From NCBI RefSeq assembly GCF_032878875.1, contig NZ_CP118157.1, forward strand, positions 434,001-498,000: 64,000 nucleotides of DNA, given 5' to 3'. Both the position numbers and the translations under genes were made by a program. The stretch is from Microbacterium sp. AB (GTDB lineage Bacteria; Actinomycetota; Actinomycetes; Actinomycetales; Microbacteriaceae). Shown here one piece after another: positions 8,043-16,949 of this stretch (position 1 is the first letter of the stretch; each line of letters opens with the position of its first letter). A model generated the notes under the pieces. The model saw only the letters and a list, made by a program, of their open reading frames with translations. It did no database searches and had not been told where the DNA came from.

Positions 8043-8842
8043 TGCGCCCCACGCTCGTCCTCTCCTGGATCTGGGTCGCGCTCGTCCTGACGAGCGCCGT
8101 CGCGCCGCAGTGGTTCGTGGGATACGACCCGCTCGCCCAGGACGCTCAGGCGCGGTTCCTCCCGCCGAGCGCCGATCACCTCTTCGGGACGGACCAGTAC
8201 GGCCGCGACCACTTCGCCCGCACCGTCCACGGCACGTCGCAGTCGCTGCAGGCCGCCGTCGTCGCCGTGCTCATCGGGCTCGTGGCCGGCTCGCTCATCG
8301 GCCTGATCGCCGGAGCGCTCCGCGGCGTCGTCGAAACCGTCCTCATGCGCGTCGTCGACATCATGCTCGCGGTGCCGAGCCTCATCGTGTCGCTCGCGAT
8401 CGTCACGGCGCTGGGGCGCGGCACGATCAACATCGCGATCGCCATCGGGATCAACAGCGTGGCGAGCTTCGCACGCCTCATGCGGTCGGAGGTGCTGAAG
8501 GTGCGGGCCCTGCCCTATGTCGAGGCCTCCGTCTTCACGGGGCACCGCTTCCCGTACCGGCTTGCGCGGCACATCCTGCCGAACGCGTCCGGCTCGGTCC
8601 TCGCGGCCGCGACGATGGACATCGGGACGGCCATCCTCGGCGTCGCGGCGCTCAGCTTCCTCGGCTTCGGCGCCCCGCCGCCCACGCCGGAGTGGGGCGC
8701 GCTCGTCGCCGAGGGGCGCTCCTTCCTCACCGTCCAGTGGTGGCTCAGCACCCTGCCGGGCGTCGTCATCGTGCTGTCCGTGCTCGCCGTCTACCGGATC
8801 GGGCGTTCCATCGACCAGGGGAGGACGAGTGTCGTCGGCTGA
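8039..8842 (+). CDS. ABC transporter permease, DppC-like
   Basis: 267 residues from ATG 8039 (ATGA overlap with the previous gene; a second ATG follows immediately). The DPLAQDAQARFLPPSADHLFGTDQYGRD segment is the hallmark periplasmic loop of DppC/OppC. Helices follow, with the EAA loop YVEASVFTGH...HILPN and the SFLGFGAPPPTPEWG motif near the end. The N-terminal cytoplasmic extension is short compared with most DppC proteins. It pairs with the DppB-like permease. Confidence 0.88.
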   Translation: MMRPTLVLSWIWVALVLTSAVAPQWFVGYDPLAQDAQARFLPPSADHLFGTDQYGRDHFARTVHGTSQSLQAAVVAVLIGLVAGSLIGLIAGALRGVVETVLMRVVDIMLAVPSLIVSLAIVTALGRGTINIAIAIGINSVASFARLMRSEVLKVRALPYVEASVFTGHRFPYRLARHILPNASGSVLAAATMDIGTAILGVAALSFLGFGAPPPTPEWGALVAEGRSFLTVQWWLSTLPGVVIVLSVLAVYRIGRSIDQGRTSVVG

Positions 8843-10478
8843 ACGGCGGGAGGAGATCCTCCGCCTCGAGGGGGTCTCCCTCGAATACCGCACGGGGCGC
8901 GGGCGTGCGCACACGGTCGTCGACGATGTCGGGTTCGGGCTCGAACGCGGCGGGGTCCTGGCCCTCGTGGGCGAGTCGGGATCGGGCAAGAGCACGCTCG
9001 CGCGGACCGTCACGGGCACGCTGGCCGCCCACGCGAGGATCACGGCGGGCTCGGTCGTCTTCGACGGCGAGGACCTGACGCGCATCTCGTCGCGCCGCTA
9101 CCGTGCGCTGCGGGGCAACCGCATCGGCTACGTCCCGCAGGACGCGCTGCTCGGGCTCAACCCGCTGCTCCCCGTCGGGCGGCAGGCGGCCGAGCCGCTC
9201 CGCGTGCACACCGGCCTCGACAAGGACGAGCGGCGCGCGCGCGTGCTCGAGCTTTTCGACAGGGTCGGGCTGCGGCGCGTCGAGAGCGTGTACGACAGCC
9301 ACCCCCACGAGCTCTCGGGCGGCATGTGCCAGCGTGTGCTCATCGCCGCCGCGATCGCGGCGGGACCGGACCTCGTCGTGGCGGACGAGCCGACGACGGC
9401 CCTCGACGCGACGGTGCAGCGGAGGATCCTCGACCTCCTCGCCGACCTCGCCCGCGAGGAGGGGCTCAGCCTCCTGCTCGTCACGCACGACCTGGGCGTG
9501 GCCGCGGAGCGCGCGGGGCGCGTCGTCGTGCTCCGCGAGGGTCGCGTGGTGGAGGCGGGCGACGCCGAGCGGATCGTCAGGCGCCCCCGGGCGGAGTACA
9601 CCGCCCAGCTCGTCGCGTCCTCGCACATCGACCGTTCGCCGCTCGCGCTCGCCGAGAGCCGCAGGGGCCGGACGATCCCCGCCGACGCGGCGGCCCCGGA
9701 GGCCGTCGTCGTCGCGGAAGGCCTGGAGAAGACGTTCCGCAGCCGTACCGGCGACGAGGTCCGCGCCCTCCGCGACGTGTCGCTGAGCGTCGCGCGCGGC
9801 ACGACCCTCGGCATCGTCGGCGAGTCGGGCTCCGGCAAGACGACGCTCGTGCGCGTGCTGTCCGGGCTCGCGAGGCCCGACGCGGGCACCGTGCGCATCC
9901 ACGGCGAGGAGCTCATCCACGACCGCGAGGGCGCGACCGATCGCCGCGCGCTCTACCGGAAGCTTCAGCTCGTGTACCAGAACCCCTACTCGTCGCTCGA
10001 CCCGCGGCAGACCGTGCGCTCGCTGCTCGAGGAGCCGCTGACGGGCTACCGGCTCGGCGGACGCGGCGAGAGGGCGCGGCGCATCGCCGAGCTGCTCGAC
10101 CTGACGGGCCTGCCGTCGGCCGTGGCGGGTCGCTACACCGCCGAGCTCTCGGGAGGGCAGCGCCAGCGGGTCGCCATCGCCCGGGCTCTCGCGCCGCGTC
10201 CCGAGGTCCTCATCTGCGACGAGCCCGTCTCGGCGCTCGACGTCACCGTGCAGCGGCAGGTGCTCGACCTGCTCGACGACCTGCAGCGCGAGCTGGGGCT
10301 GACGTACCTCTTCGTCTCTCACGATCTCGGCGTGATCAGCGAGGTGTCCGACGACGTCCTCGTCCTGCAGCACGGCGACGTGGTCGAATCGGGCCCCGCC
10401 GCCGCCCTGCTGCGCGAGCCTCGGACGGCGTACGTCCGCGAGCTCATCGCGGCGATCCCGCGCCCGGCGTTCGCCTGA
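8829..10478 (+). CDS. ABC transporter ATPase, fused DppD-DppF type
   Basis: 549 residues from GTG 8829, overlapping the previous gene by 14 bp. Two complete nucleotide-binding domains are fused. Domain 1 has Walker A GESGSGKST, signature LSGGM and Walker B VVADEP. Domain 2 (from about residue 290) has Walker A GESGSGKTT, signature LSGGQ and Walker B LICDEP. Each half is followed by the oligopeptide-transporter C-terminal extension. One polypeptide therefore supplies both ATPase subunits, unlike the split ATPases of the importers at 18726-20323 and 28307-29972. It energises uptake by the permeases encoded upstream. Confidence 0.9.
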   Translation: MSSAERREEILRLEGVSLEYRTGRGRAHTVVDDVGFGLERGGVLALVGESGSGKSTLARTVTGTLAAHARITAGSVVFDGEDLTRISSRRYRALRGNRIGYVPQDALLGLNPLLPVGRQAAEPLRVHTGLDKDERRARVLELFDRVGLRRVESVYDSHPHELSGGMCQRVLIAAAIAAGPDLVVADEPTTALDATVQRRILDLLADLAREEGLSLLLVTHDLGVAAERAGRVVVLREGRVVEAGDAERIVRRPRAEYTAQLVASSHIDRSPLALAESRRGRTIPADAAAPEAVVVAEGLEKTFRSRTGDEVRALRDVSLSVARGTTLGIVGESGSGKTTLVRVLSGLARPDAGTVRIHGEELIHDREGATDRRALYRKLQLVYQNPYSSLDPRQTVRSLLEEPLTGYRLGGRGERARRIAELLDLTGLPSAVAGRYTAELSGGQRQRVAIARALAPRPEVLICDEPVSALDVTVQRQVLDLLDDLQRELGLTYLFVSHDLGVISEVSDDVLVLQHGDVVESGPAAALLREPRTAYVRELIAAIPRPAFA

Positions 10479-10531
10479 CCCGTCCATCCCGTCGCCGGCG
10501 ACGACCGGCCCTCTCCCCGAAAGGCCTCCTC

Positions 10532-11983
10532 ATGAGCGCAACCCCCGGTCCGCACCGGCGACAGCTCCACCTCGGCTACATGTACTGGGTCAACGGCACC
10601 CACTGGGGCGGATGGCGTCAGCCGGACGCCCCCACGGACGGCGCCTTCGACGTCGCGTACGCCCTCCGCGCGGCGCACACGGTCGAGCGGGCGAAGTTCG
10701 ACTTCTTCTTCCTCGGCGACACCCTCCCGGGCGACATCGTCGACGAGCAGTGGAAGACGACGCACAACACCGGCAGGCTCGAGCCCTTCACGCTCGGGTC
10801 GCAGCTGGCGCTCCAGACCACGGACATCGGCATCGTGGTGACGGCGCATCCGACGTTCTATGACCCCTACATCCTGGCTCGGCTCACGTCGTCGCTCGAC
10901 CATCTGAGCGGGGGACGCCTCGCGTGGAACGTCGTGCTGGGCGCCTCGGACGCCGCCGCGCGCAACTTCGGCCTGGACGACCTCGGCGGGGCGTCCCGCT
11001 ACGAGCGCGCGGACGAGTTCATCGAGGTCGTGAAGCGCCTCTGGGACAGCATCGAGGACGACGCGTACATCCAGGACAAGGAGTCGGGACGCTTCATCGA
11101 CGACAGCCGGATCCACCGGCTGAACTGGAGGGGCGAGCACTTCCGCGTCGAGGGGACGCTCCCGCTGCGCCGGCCGCCCCAGGGGCATCCGCCGCTGCTG
11201 TACGCGGGAGCGAGCGAGGCGTCGCGCGCGCTGTCGGCCAAGTGGGCCGACGTGCACTTCACGAACTCGCGCACGATCGAGGCGTCCGCCGCGTTCAACG
11301 CCGACGTCCGCGAGCGCGCGGCGGCGTTCGGCCGCGACCCCGAGCAGCTGTTCTTCCTGCCGGGGATCACGCCCGTCATCGGCGACACCCGCGCGTCCGC
11401 CGTCGCCGTCTACGACCGGTTGAACGCCGCGCTCCCGCTCGACGACGACATCGTCTGGGGCGGGCGCGACCGTGAGCACTGGGCGGCGTACGCGGCGTCG
11501 CCTGCGGGCCAGGCGCCGCTCGGCCACGGCCTGCGGAACCTCGGCGCGCTGTCGGCGCTCATCGGCGTCGACGTGACGGACGCCGGCCTCGACGCCGTCT
11601 TCCCCTCCGCCCACGTCGCGGGGCTGTCCGAGCGGGGCCGGCGTCTCCTCGCGTCGGTGACGGAGCGCACCGACCGGACGCCGGAGGGCGCCGACCCCGT
11701 GCGCGTGAGGGACCTACTGTACGCGTCGGTCATCGACGGCTTCCCGCTCGCGATCGGCACGGCCGAGAGCGTCGCGGACACGCTGCAGGAGTGGTTCGAG
11801 CAGGGGGCGGCCGACGGCTTCAACGTGCAGTCGCCGTACCTGTGGGGGCAGCTCGACCGCTTCGCCGACGAGGTGGTGCCGATCCTCCAGCGACGCGGTC
11901 TGCAGCGCACGGAGTACGAGGCGAGCACGTTCCGGGGGCACCTCGGGCTCCCGCGCCCGCGCGGCTTCTTCGACGGGCGGTGA
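10532..11983 (+). CDS. LLM-class flavin-dependent monooxygenase, NtaA/SnaA-like
   Basis: 483 residues from ATG 10532, with AAAGG about 8 nt upstream. The N-terminal HLGYMYWVNGTHWGGWRQP and the block around FFFLGDTLPGD, SSLDHLSGGRLAWNVVLGAS and RYERADEFIEV are the conserved elements of the nitrilotriacetate monooxygenase/DszA/SnaA family, a TIM-barrel FMNH2-using oxygenase supplied by a separate flavin reductase. No reductase gene is adjacent. The family cleaves C-N or C-S bonds of aminocarboxylates, thioethers or sulfones. As the last gene of an importer operon it probably acts on the imported compound. The stop codon sits head-to-head with that of the GntR gene. Confidence 0.85.
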   Translation: MSATPGPHRRQLHLGYMYWVNGTHWGGWRQPDAPTDGAFDVAYALRAAHTVERAKFDFFFLGDTLPGDIVDEQWKTTHNTGRLEPFTLGSQLALQTTDIGIVVTAHPTFYDPYILARLTSSLDHLSGGRLAWNVVLGASDAAARNFGLDDLGGASRYERADEFIEVVKRLWDSIEDDAYIQDKESGRFIDDSRIHRLNWRGEHFRVEGTLPLRRPPQGHPPLLYAGASEASRALSAKWADVHFTNSRTIEASAAFNADVRERAAAFGRDPEQLFFLPGITPVIGDTRASAVAVYDRLNAALPLDDDIVWGGRDREHWAAYAASPAGQAPLGHGLRNLGALSALIGVDVTDAGLDAVFPSAHVAGLSERGRRLLASVTERTDRTPEGADPVRVRDLLYASVIDGFPLAIGTAESVADTLQEWFEQGAADGFNVQSPYLWGQLDRFADEVVPILQRRGLQRTEYEASTFRGHLGLPRPRGFFDGR

Positions 11984-11989
11984 GGCGCC

Positions 11990-12643
11990 TCAGCTCCGGC
12001 GGGTGCTGAGGAGGAGCAGCTGGTAGTCGCGGGCGCGGGCCATGTGCGCCGCCATGCGCCGCCTGGCGAGTTCGGGGTCGCGCTCGACGACGGCGTCGAG
12101 GATGCGCTCGTGCTCGGCCTGCGACTCCTCCGTGCCTGCGATGGACCGCTCCCACGGGCGCCGGTGCAGGCTGATGAGGGTCTCCGCGCGGGCGACGAAG
12201 TCGGCGAGCGCCGTGTTGTGCGACGCCAGGATGAGGGCCCGATGCCACTCGCCGTGGAGCGCCTCCCGCACGGCGGCGTCTGCACTCTGTCGCGCCTCGC
12301 GCAGGATCGCCGTCATGCGTGCGCGCTCGAGCTCGGTCGCCCGTGAGGCCGCGGCCTCGGCGCTCGTCGCCTCGAGGGCGTTGCGCACGTCGAAGTAGTC
12401 GAGGATCTCCTGCTCGGTGCGCTCGTGCACCCGGTAGCCGCGGCGCTCCCGCTTGAGGATCCCGTCGCGCTCGAGCATCGCGAGCGCCTCCCGGATGGGG
12501 GTGCGCGACGTCCCGAGGTCGTCCGTCAGGGCGCTCTCGTAGAGACGGGTCTCGGCGTCGATGTCGCCCGCGAGGATGCGCTCGCGGAGGGTCCGGTAGT
12601 GCGAGAGGGCGGCGGTCTCCCCGCCGGACGCCGCGCTTCTCAT
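11990..12643 (-). CDS. GntR family transcriptional regulator (FCD type)
   Basis: 217 residues. The N-terminal winged helix (about 12-75) has LRERILAGDIDAETRLYESAL and TSRTPIREALAMLERDGIL, the GntR DNA-binding signature. The C-terminal all-helical FCD domain carries histidines in EWHRALILASHN, QAEHERIL and MAAHMAR that fit a metal/ligand site. The ATG overlaps the stop of the DszA-like monooxygenase by 4 bp, so enzyme and regulator are co-transcribed. It likely controls the monooxygenase-aminotransferase unit and the facing importer, with the carboxylate-bearing substrate as effector. Confidence 0.85.
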   Translation of the reverse strand: MRSAASGGETAALSHYRTLRERILAGDIDAETRLYESALTDDLGTSRTPIREALAMLERDGILKRERRGYRVHERTEQEILDYFDVRNALEATSAEAAASRATELERARMTAILREARQSADAAVREALHGEWHRALILASHNTALADFVARAETLISLHRRPWERSIAGTEESQAEHERILDAVVERDPELARRRMAAHMARARDYQLLLLSTRRS

Positions 12644-14025
12644 GCCTGTCCGGACGCGTCGAGGGCGATGCGGCGGTGCGGATGGTCGTCGTGCAGCCGG
12701 GTCTGGCCTTCGCCGTACAGCCGTTCGCGGAACGTCGAGTCGCCGGCGGCCTCGGAGAGGAGGCCCCTGCGGCGCAGGACCGGCACGACGTGACGGATGA
12801 TGTCGTCGAAGGTGCCGGGGCGCACGGCGTAGGCGAGGTTGAAGCCGTCGAGGTCGGCGACCTCCGCCCAGCGCTCCAGCTCGTCGGCGACGGTCTCGCC
12901 CGATCCGACGATGACCGGTCCCATGCCGCCGACGCCCATGTAGTGGGCGACCTCCCGGAGAGTCCAGACGCGATCGGGGTCGGCGGACGCGAAGAATCGC
13001 GCGGAGAACTGCGCGCCGTTCGACGGGATGTCGGCGAGGGGGACGTCGGGGTCGAACTCCGACAGGTCGACCCCCACAGGGCCGGCGAACTGCACCATCG
13101 CCCCTCCGTAGTCGATGTACTCCAGCAGGTCGCGGTGCTTCGCCTGCGCGATCTCGTCCGTCTCGCCCGTCACGATCGTCGCGACCGCGAACGTCTTGAC
13201 CGATCGGGGGTCGCGCCCGAGCGCCGCGGCCTCTGCGCGGACGGCCGCGACGATGGGCGCGATCACCTCGGGGCGCGTGCCGTGGACGAAGAGCCCCTCG
13301 GCGTGCTCCGCTGCGAAGCGCTGGCCGCGTCCCGACGAACCGGCCTGGAAGAGCACGGGGGTGCGCTGCGCCGACGGCTCGGCGAGGAACGCGTCGGGCA
13401 CGTGGAAGTGCGTCCCGTCGTGCCGGACGGGGTGCACGCGTGAGGGGTCGGCGTAGACGCCGCGCTCCTTGTCGAGCACGACGGCGTCGTCGTCCCACGA
13501 GAGCTCCCAGAGCTTGTGCGTCACCGCGAGGAACTCGTCGGCGCGGTCGTAGCGTGCGTCGTGCGCGAGCTGCTCGCCGGCTCCGACGTTCCGTGCCGCG
13601 CTGTCGAGGAACGAGGTGACGATGTTCCAGCCGATGCGGCCGTCCGACAGGTGGTCGAGGCTCGTCAGCGTCCGGGCTAGAAGGTAGGGCTGCGTGTACG
13701 ACGTCGACAGCGTGATGGCGAATCCGAGCCGTCTGGTGACGGCCGCCATCGCCGAGACGACGGTCGTGGGGTCGTCGATCGGCACCTGGCTCGCGGTCCG
13801 CAGCGCCTCGTCGGGCCCGCCCTTGTAGGCGTCGAGCATCCCGAGGATGTCGGCCATGAAGACGCCGTCGAATCCCGCGTGCTCGAGGTCGCGCGCCAGG
13901 CGCGTCCAGTACCGGATGCTCTTGTACTCGTGCGAGCGGTCCTGCGGATGTCGCCAGAGCCCGGAGGAGATGTTGCCGGGGGAGAAGTTCTCGAAGGCGT
14001 TGAGGTGGATGGTCCGTCTCGTCAT
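12640..14025 (-). CDS. LLM-class flavin-dependent monooxygenase, DszA/SoxA-like
   Basis: 461 residues from ATG 14023-14025. The segment LDKERGVYADPSRVHPV and the blocks SLDHLSDGRIGWNIVTS, ARYDRADEFL and FQAGSSGRGQRFAAEHAEG follow the DszA (dibenzothiophene-sulfone monooxygenase)/NtaA pattern closely. DszA-type enzymes use FMNH2 and O2 to break C-S bonds of sulfones; many homologues have other substrates. It is flanked by a class V aminotransferase gene upstream (10-nt gap) and the GntR gene downstream, all on the minus strand. No flavin reductase is encoded nearby. Confidence 0.85.
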   Translation of the reverse strand: MTRRTIHLNAFENFSPGNISSGLWRHPQDRSHEYKSIRYWTRLARDLEHAGFDGVFMADILGMLDAYKGGPDEALRTASQVPIDDPTTVVSAMAAVTRRLGFAITLSTSYTQPYLLARTLTSLDHLSDGRIGWNIVTSFLDSAARNVGAGEQLAHDARYDRADEFLAVTHKLWELSWDDDAVVLDKERGVYADPSRVHPVRHDGTHFHVPDAFLAEPSAQRTPVLFQAGSSGRGQRFAAEHAEGLFVHGTRPEVIAPIVAAVRAEAAALGRDPRSVKTFAVATIVTGETDEIAQAKHRDLLEYIDYGGAMVQFAGPVGVDLSEFDPDVPLADIPSNGAQFSARFFASADPDRVWTLREVAHYMGVGGMGPVIVGSGETVADELERWAEVADLDGFNLAYAVRPGTFDDIIRHVVPVLRRRGLLSEAAGDSTFRERLYGEGQTRLHDDHPHRRIALDASGQA

Positions 14026-14035
14026 GTGGGCTCCT

Positions 14036-15172
14036 CTAGTCGTCGTGTGCGTCGTCATGCCGCGCCTCGGCGTAGACCGAGACGACGGCTGCGGCGCCTG
14101 CGGCGACGTCGACGTCCGCGCCCGCCGCGACGAGGGCGCCGCCGAGCGCCGCCACGACCGCGAGGACGGGCTCGAAGCCGGCCTCCGCCGCCGTGTGACG
14201 GATGCGGACGAGCCGGGGGTCGACGCCCTCCGGGCCGACGGCGAGCGTGACGCCGAACAGGGCCTGGGCCAGGGCGATGACACGGGTCCGATCGACGTCC
14301 TGCGGGAGGAGGACTCCTGTGGTCAGCCCCGACGAGCGCTCGTCGTCGCCCGTCCACGTCGCGATCCCCAGCGCCCGCGCGCCGGACCGGGCCGCGCGCG
14401 CGGCGAGGCGGTGACGGGCGACGACGCCGTCGATGCCCTCGTGCCCGATCGCGTCGAGCGCGGCGTCCAGCGCCCAGAGCTCGTGCGGGGCGGGCGTTCC
14501 GGGGATGACGGCGCGGTCGGAGTCGAGCCAGTCGCGACGGATGTCGAGGAGGGAGAGGGACGAGAGGGTCGCGCGTCGCGGAGGACGGGCGAGGAGCGCC
14601 CAGCCTCGTGTGTTGATCGCGACGGCGGAGACGCCCGCGGGCCCGCGGAGCCCCTTCTGCGGCCCGACGACGACGATGTCGGGGCCGTCCTCCCCGAGGA
14701 CGAGCGGCTCGGCGCCAACGGAGGCCACGGCGTCGACGATCGCGACGAGGCCGAGTCCGCGTGCCTCCGCGAGGATGTCGTCGATCGGGTTGACGATCCC
14801 CGTCGCCGCCTCACCGTGGACGAAGGAGATCGCGTCGAAGGAGCCGCCGGAGAGGGCCGCACGGACCTCGTCGATCGCGATGGGCTGTCCTGCGACGGCC
14901 GGGGAGACCGTCGTCACCTCGCCGCCGGCGTCGGCCAGCCAGTCGCCGAAGAGCCGGCCGTAGACGCTCGTGGCGACGTTGAGGAATCGTCTCCGCGACG
15001 CCCCGGCCTCGCGGGCCGCGGCCTCCAGCGCGACGATCGCCTCGCCGGGCACGAGGACGACGTCGTGCTCCTCCGCGCCCAGGATCCGGCCGATCCGCTC
15101 GCCGAGGGCGGAGTACCGCTCGGCGGGGAACGCCGGCAGGGCGGCGAACGGCCATGCGTCGAGACGGCTCAT
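14036..15172 (-). CDS. class V aminotransferase family protein (PLP-dependent)
   Basis: 378 residues. The GPQKGLRGP segment gives the PLP-binding lysine (Lys173), preceded by VDAVASVGAEP, in which the aspartate pairs with the pyridine nitrogen, and HGEAATGIVNP, as in the serine-pyruvate/alanine-glyoxylate aminotransferase group. The N-terminal LVPGEAIVALEAAAREAG segment is shorter than usual for the family. The role is probably transamination or cysteine-desulfurase-like chemistry on a product of the neighbouring monooxygenase. It is the first gene of the leftward unit and diverges from the importer at 15357. Confidence 0.75.
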   Translation of the reverse strand: MSRLDAWPFAALPAFPAERYSALGERIGRILGAEEHDVVLVPGEAIVALEAAAREAGASRRRFLNVATSVYGRLFGDWLADAGGEVTTVSPAVAGQPIAIDEVRAALSGGSFDAISFVHGEAATGIVNPIDDILAEARGLGLVAIVDAVASVGAEPLVLGEDGPDIVVVGPQKGLRGPAGVSAVAINTRGWALLARPPRRATLSSLSLLDIRRDWLDSDRAVIPGTPAPHELWALDAALDAIGHEGIDGVVARHRLAARAARSGARALGIATWTGDDERSSGLTTGVLLPQDVDRTRVIALAQALFGVTLAVGPEGVDPRLVRIRHTAAEAGFEPVLAVVAALGGALVAAGADVDVAAGAAAVVSVYAEARHDDAHDD

Positions 15173-15356
15173 CGGCAGGCCTCGGGAAGACAGGGTGCGG
15201 CTGCGCTCATGGCGGGTCCTCGGATGTCTCGGCGGGCCCGTGCGGGGCCGGGTTTACGTCCTGTTACGGCTGCGAAATAATGTACACGTTCGTACGCATT
15301 ATTCTTCACGAGTCGTCATACGACGTCTTTCGCTCCCTGCCCGAAGAGAGAACCCC
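15173..15356. promoter_or_regulatory. divergent control region with palindromic candidate operator
   Basis: This gap separates the leftward aminotransferase-monooxygenase-gntR unit from the rightward importer. AATAATG (15276-15282) and CATTATT (15297-15303) are perfect 7-bp arms spaced by 14 nt, in a locally AT-rich patch. The position between both units and the co-transcribed gntR make it the best candidate binding site for that regulator. No clear -35/-10 pair could be fixed. Confidence 0.5.
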
Positions 15357-16949
15357 ATGCAGCGCACCACCGCGCGCCCGCCCCGCCGTGCCCTCCGCGC
15401 ATCCGCCGCACTCCTCCTGCCCGCGACCGCGCTGATCCTGGCCTCCTGTGCCGCGCCGGCGACGAGCGATGCGGACGCGACGGGCGATCCCGTCGCCGGC
15501 GGCGACATCACCTTCGCCCGTCTGAGCTCGCCCGTCACCTCGCTCGACCCCCACGACGACACGCTCATCACGATCAACGCCTACACGCTCGACAAGGTCT
15601 TCGACACGCTCTACGCCCTCGACGAGGAGGGCGAGCCGCAGCCCTCGCTCGCGACCTCGTACGAGGTGAGCGACGACGGGCTGACATGGACGTTCTCGCT
15701 CCGCGACGGCGTGGTCTTCTCGGACGGCTCGGCGTTCGACGCCGCCGACGTCGTCTACTCGATCGGCCGCCACCTCGACCTCGGCGGAGCGCTGCCTCTC
15801 GGCGCCCCCATCATCGGCGTCACCGCCGTCGACGACCACACGGTCGAGATCGTGCTGAGCGAGCCCTACACGCCGCTGCTGTCGGAGCTGTCCGTCTTCT
15901 CCAGCAGCATCCTCCCGGAGGATCTCGCGGGGCTCGACGAGGACGAGTTCTTCGCCGACCCGATCGGGACGGGCCCCTTCACCGTGGAGGAGTGGGACCC
16001 GTCCTCCACCGAGCTCACCCTCGCGCGCAACGACGAGTACTGGGTCGAGGGGCTTCCGTACCTCGACACCGTCCGCCTCACCACGGTCGACGACGACAAC
16101 CAGCTCGTCCAGCAGGTGCAGAGCGGGCAGGCCGACATCGTCGACGACGTGCCCATCGCGAACGTCGAGGAGCTCGAGGCGAACGGCGACGTGCGGGTGC
16201 AGAGCGTCGGCAGCTGGAACCAGGACATCGTCTTCTTCAACACGACGTCCGACGTGTTCTCCGACCGCGGCGTGCGCCGTGCCGTCGTGCAGGCGGTCGA
16301 TCGCGACGCGCTGACGGAGGCGACGACGTTCGGGACCGGGACTCCCGCCCGGACGTTCATCGCCTCGACCATCCGCTACTCCGACCAGGACGTCGACGCA
16401 CTGGAGTACGACGTCGATGCGGCGAAGGACGAGCTCGCCGCCTCGGAGCACCCCGAGGGCGCGGCCGCCACGCTGCTCGTCGAGGGCGGTTCGCAGTCGC
16501 GCGCGCAGCAGGCCCAGATCATCCAGGCGTCCCTCGCGGAGATCGGCGTCGACGTCGAGATCGAGACCGTCGACAGCGCGACGTTCTGGACGCGGTTCCC
16601 GGCCGGAGACTACGAGTTCGCCCTGTCGACGACGATCGCCGACACGGGCGATCCCGACAACGTCTCGAGCTGGCAGGTCGACGGCGACGGCGTGACGCAG
16701 GCGTTCTACACGTACTACGACAACGACGAGGTCGACGCCCTGGTGAAGGAGGGCCGCATCACGCCCGACGGCGACGAGAGGGCCGCCATCTACTCGCAGA
16801 TCCAGGAGATCGTCGCGCAGGACTCGCCGTCGCTGTCGCTCGACTATGTGTCGGAGATCAAGGCCGCGGGGGCGCACGTCCACGGCCTCCAGCTCATCCC
16901 GAACGGCACCGTCCGGCTCGAGAACGTCTGGATCGATCCGCAGTCGTGA
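15357..16949 (+). CDS. ABC transporter substrate-binding lipoprotein, family 5
   Basis: 530 residues. The signal peptide ends in the lipobox LASC with Cys31. The mature part has AGGDITFAR, the WTFSLRDGVVFSDG block and GTGPFTVEEW, all typical of SBP family 5. It heads an operon of binding protein, two permeases and two separate ATPases, each pair overlapping by 4 bp. GAAGAGAG lies about 8 nt before the ATG. It faces the aminotransferase/DszA-like unit across a shared control region, so ligand and enzyme substrate are probably related. The ligand class (peptide, amine or opine) is not decidable from sequence. Confidence 0.88.
   Translation: MQRTTARPPRRALRASAALLLPATALILASCAAPATSDADATGDPVAGGDITFARLSSPVTSLDPHDDTLITINAYTLDKVFDTLYALDEEGEPQPSLATSYEVSDDGLTWTFSLRDGVVFSDGSAFDAADVVYSIGRHLDLGGALPLGAPIIGVTAVDDHTVEIVLSEPYTPLLSELSVFSSSILPEDLAGLDEDEFFADPIGTGPFTVEEWDPSSTELTLARNDEYWVEGLPYLDTVRLTTVDDDNQLVQQVQSGQADIVDDVPIANVEELEANGDVRVQSVGSWNQDIVFFNTTSDVFSDRGVRRAVVQAVDRDALTEATTFGTGTPARTFIASTIRYSDQDVDALEYDVDAAKDELAASEHPEGAAATLLVEGGSQSRAQQAQIIQASLAEIGVDVEIETVDSATFWTRFPAGDYEFALSTTIADTGDPDNVSSWQVDGDGVTQAFYTYYDNDEVDALVKEGRITPDGDERAAIYSQIQEIVAQDSPSLSLDYVSEIKAAGAHVHGLQLIPNGTVRLENVWIDPQS

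Noticed and set aside
10491..10502. GTCGCCGGCGAC palindrome after the fused ATPase gene
   Set aside because: Only 12 bp with no loop, common by chance at this GC content, and it lies within an operon that continues into the monooxygenase gene.
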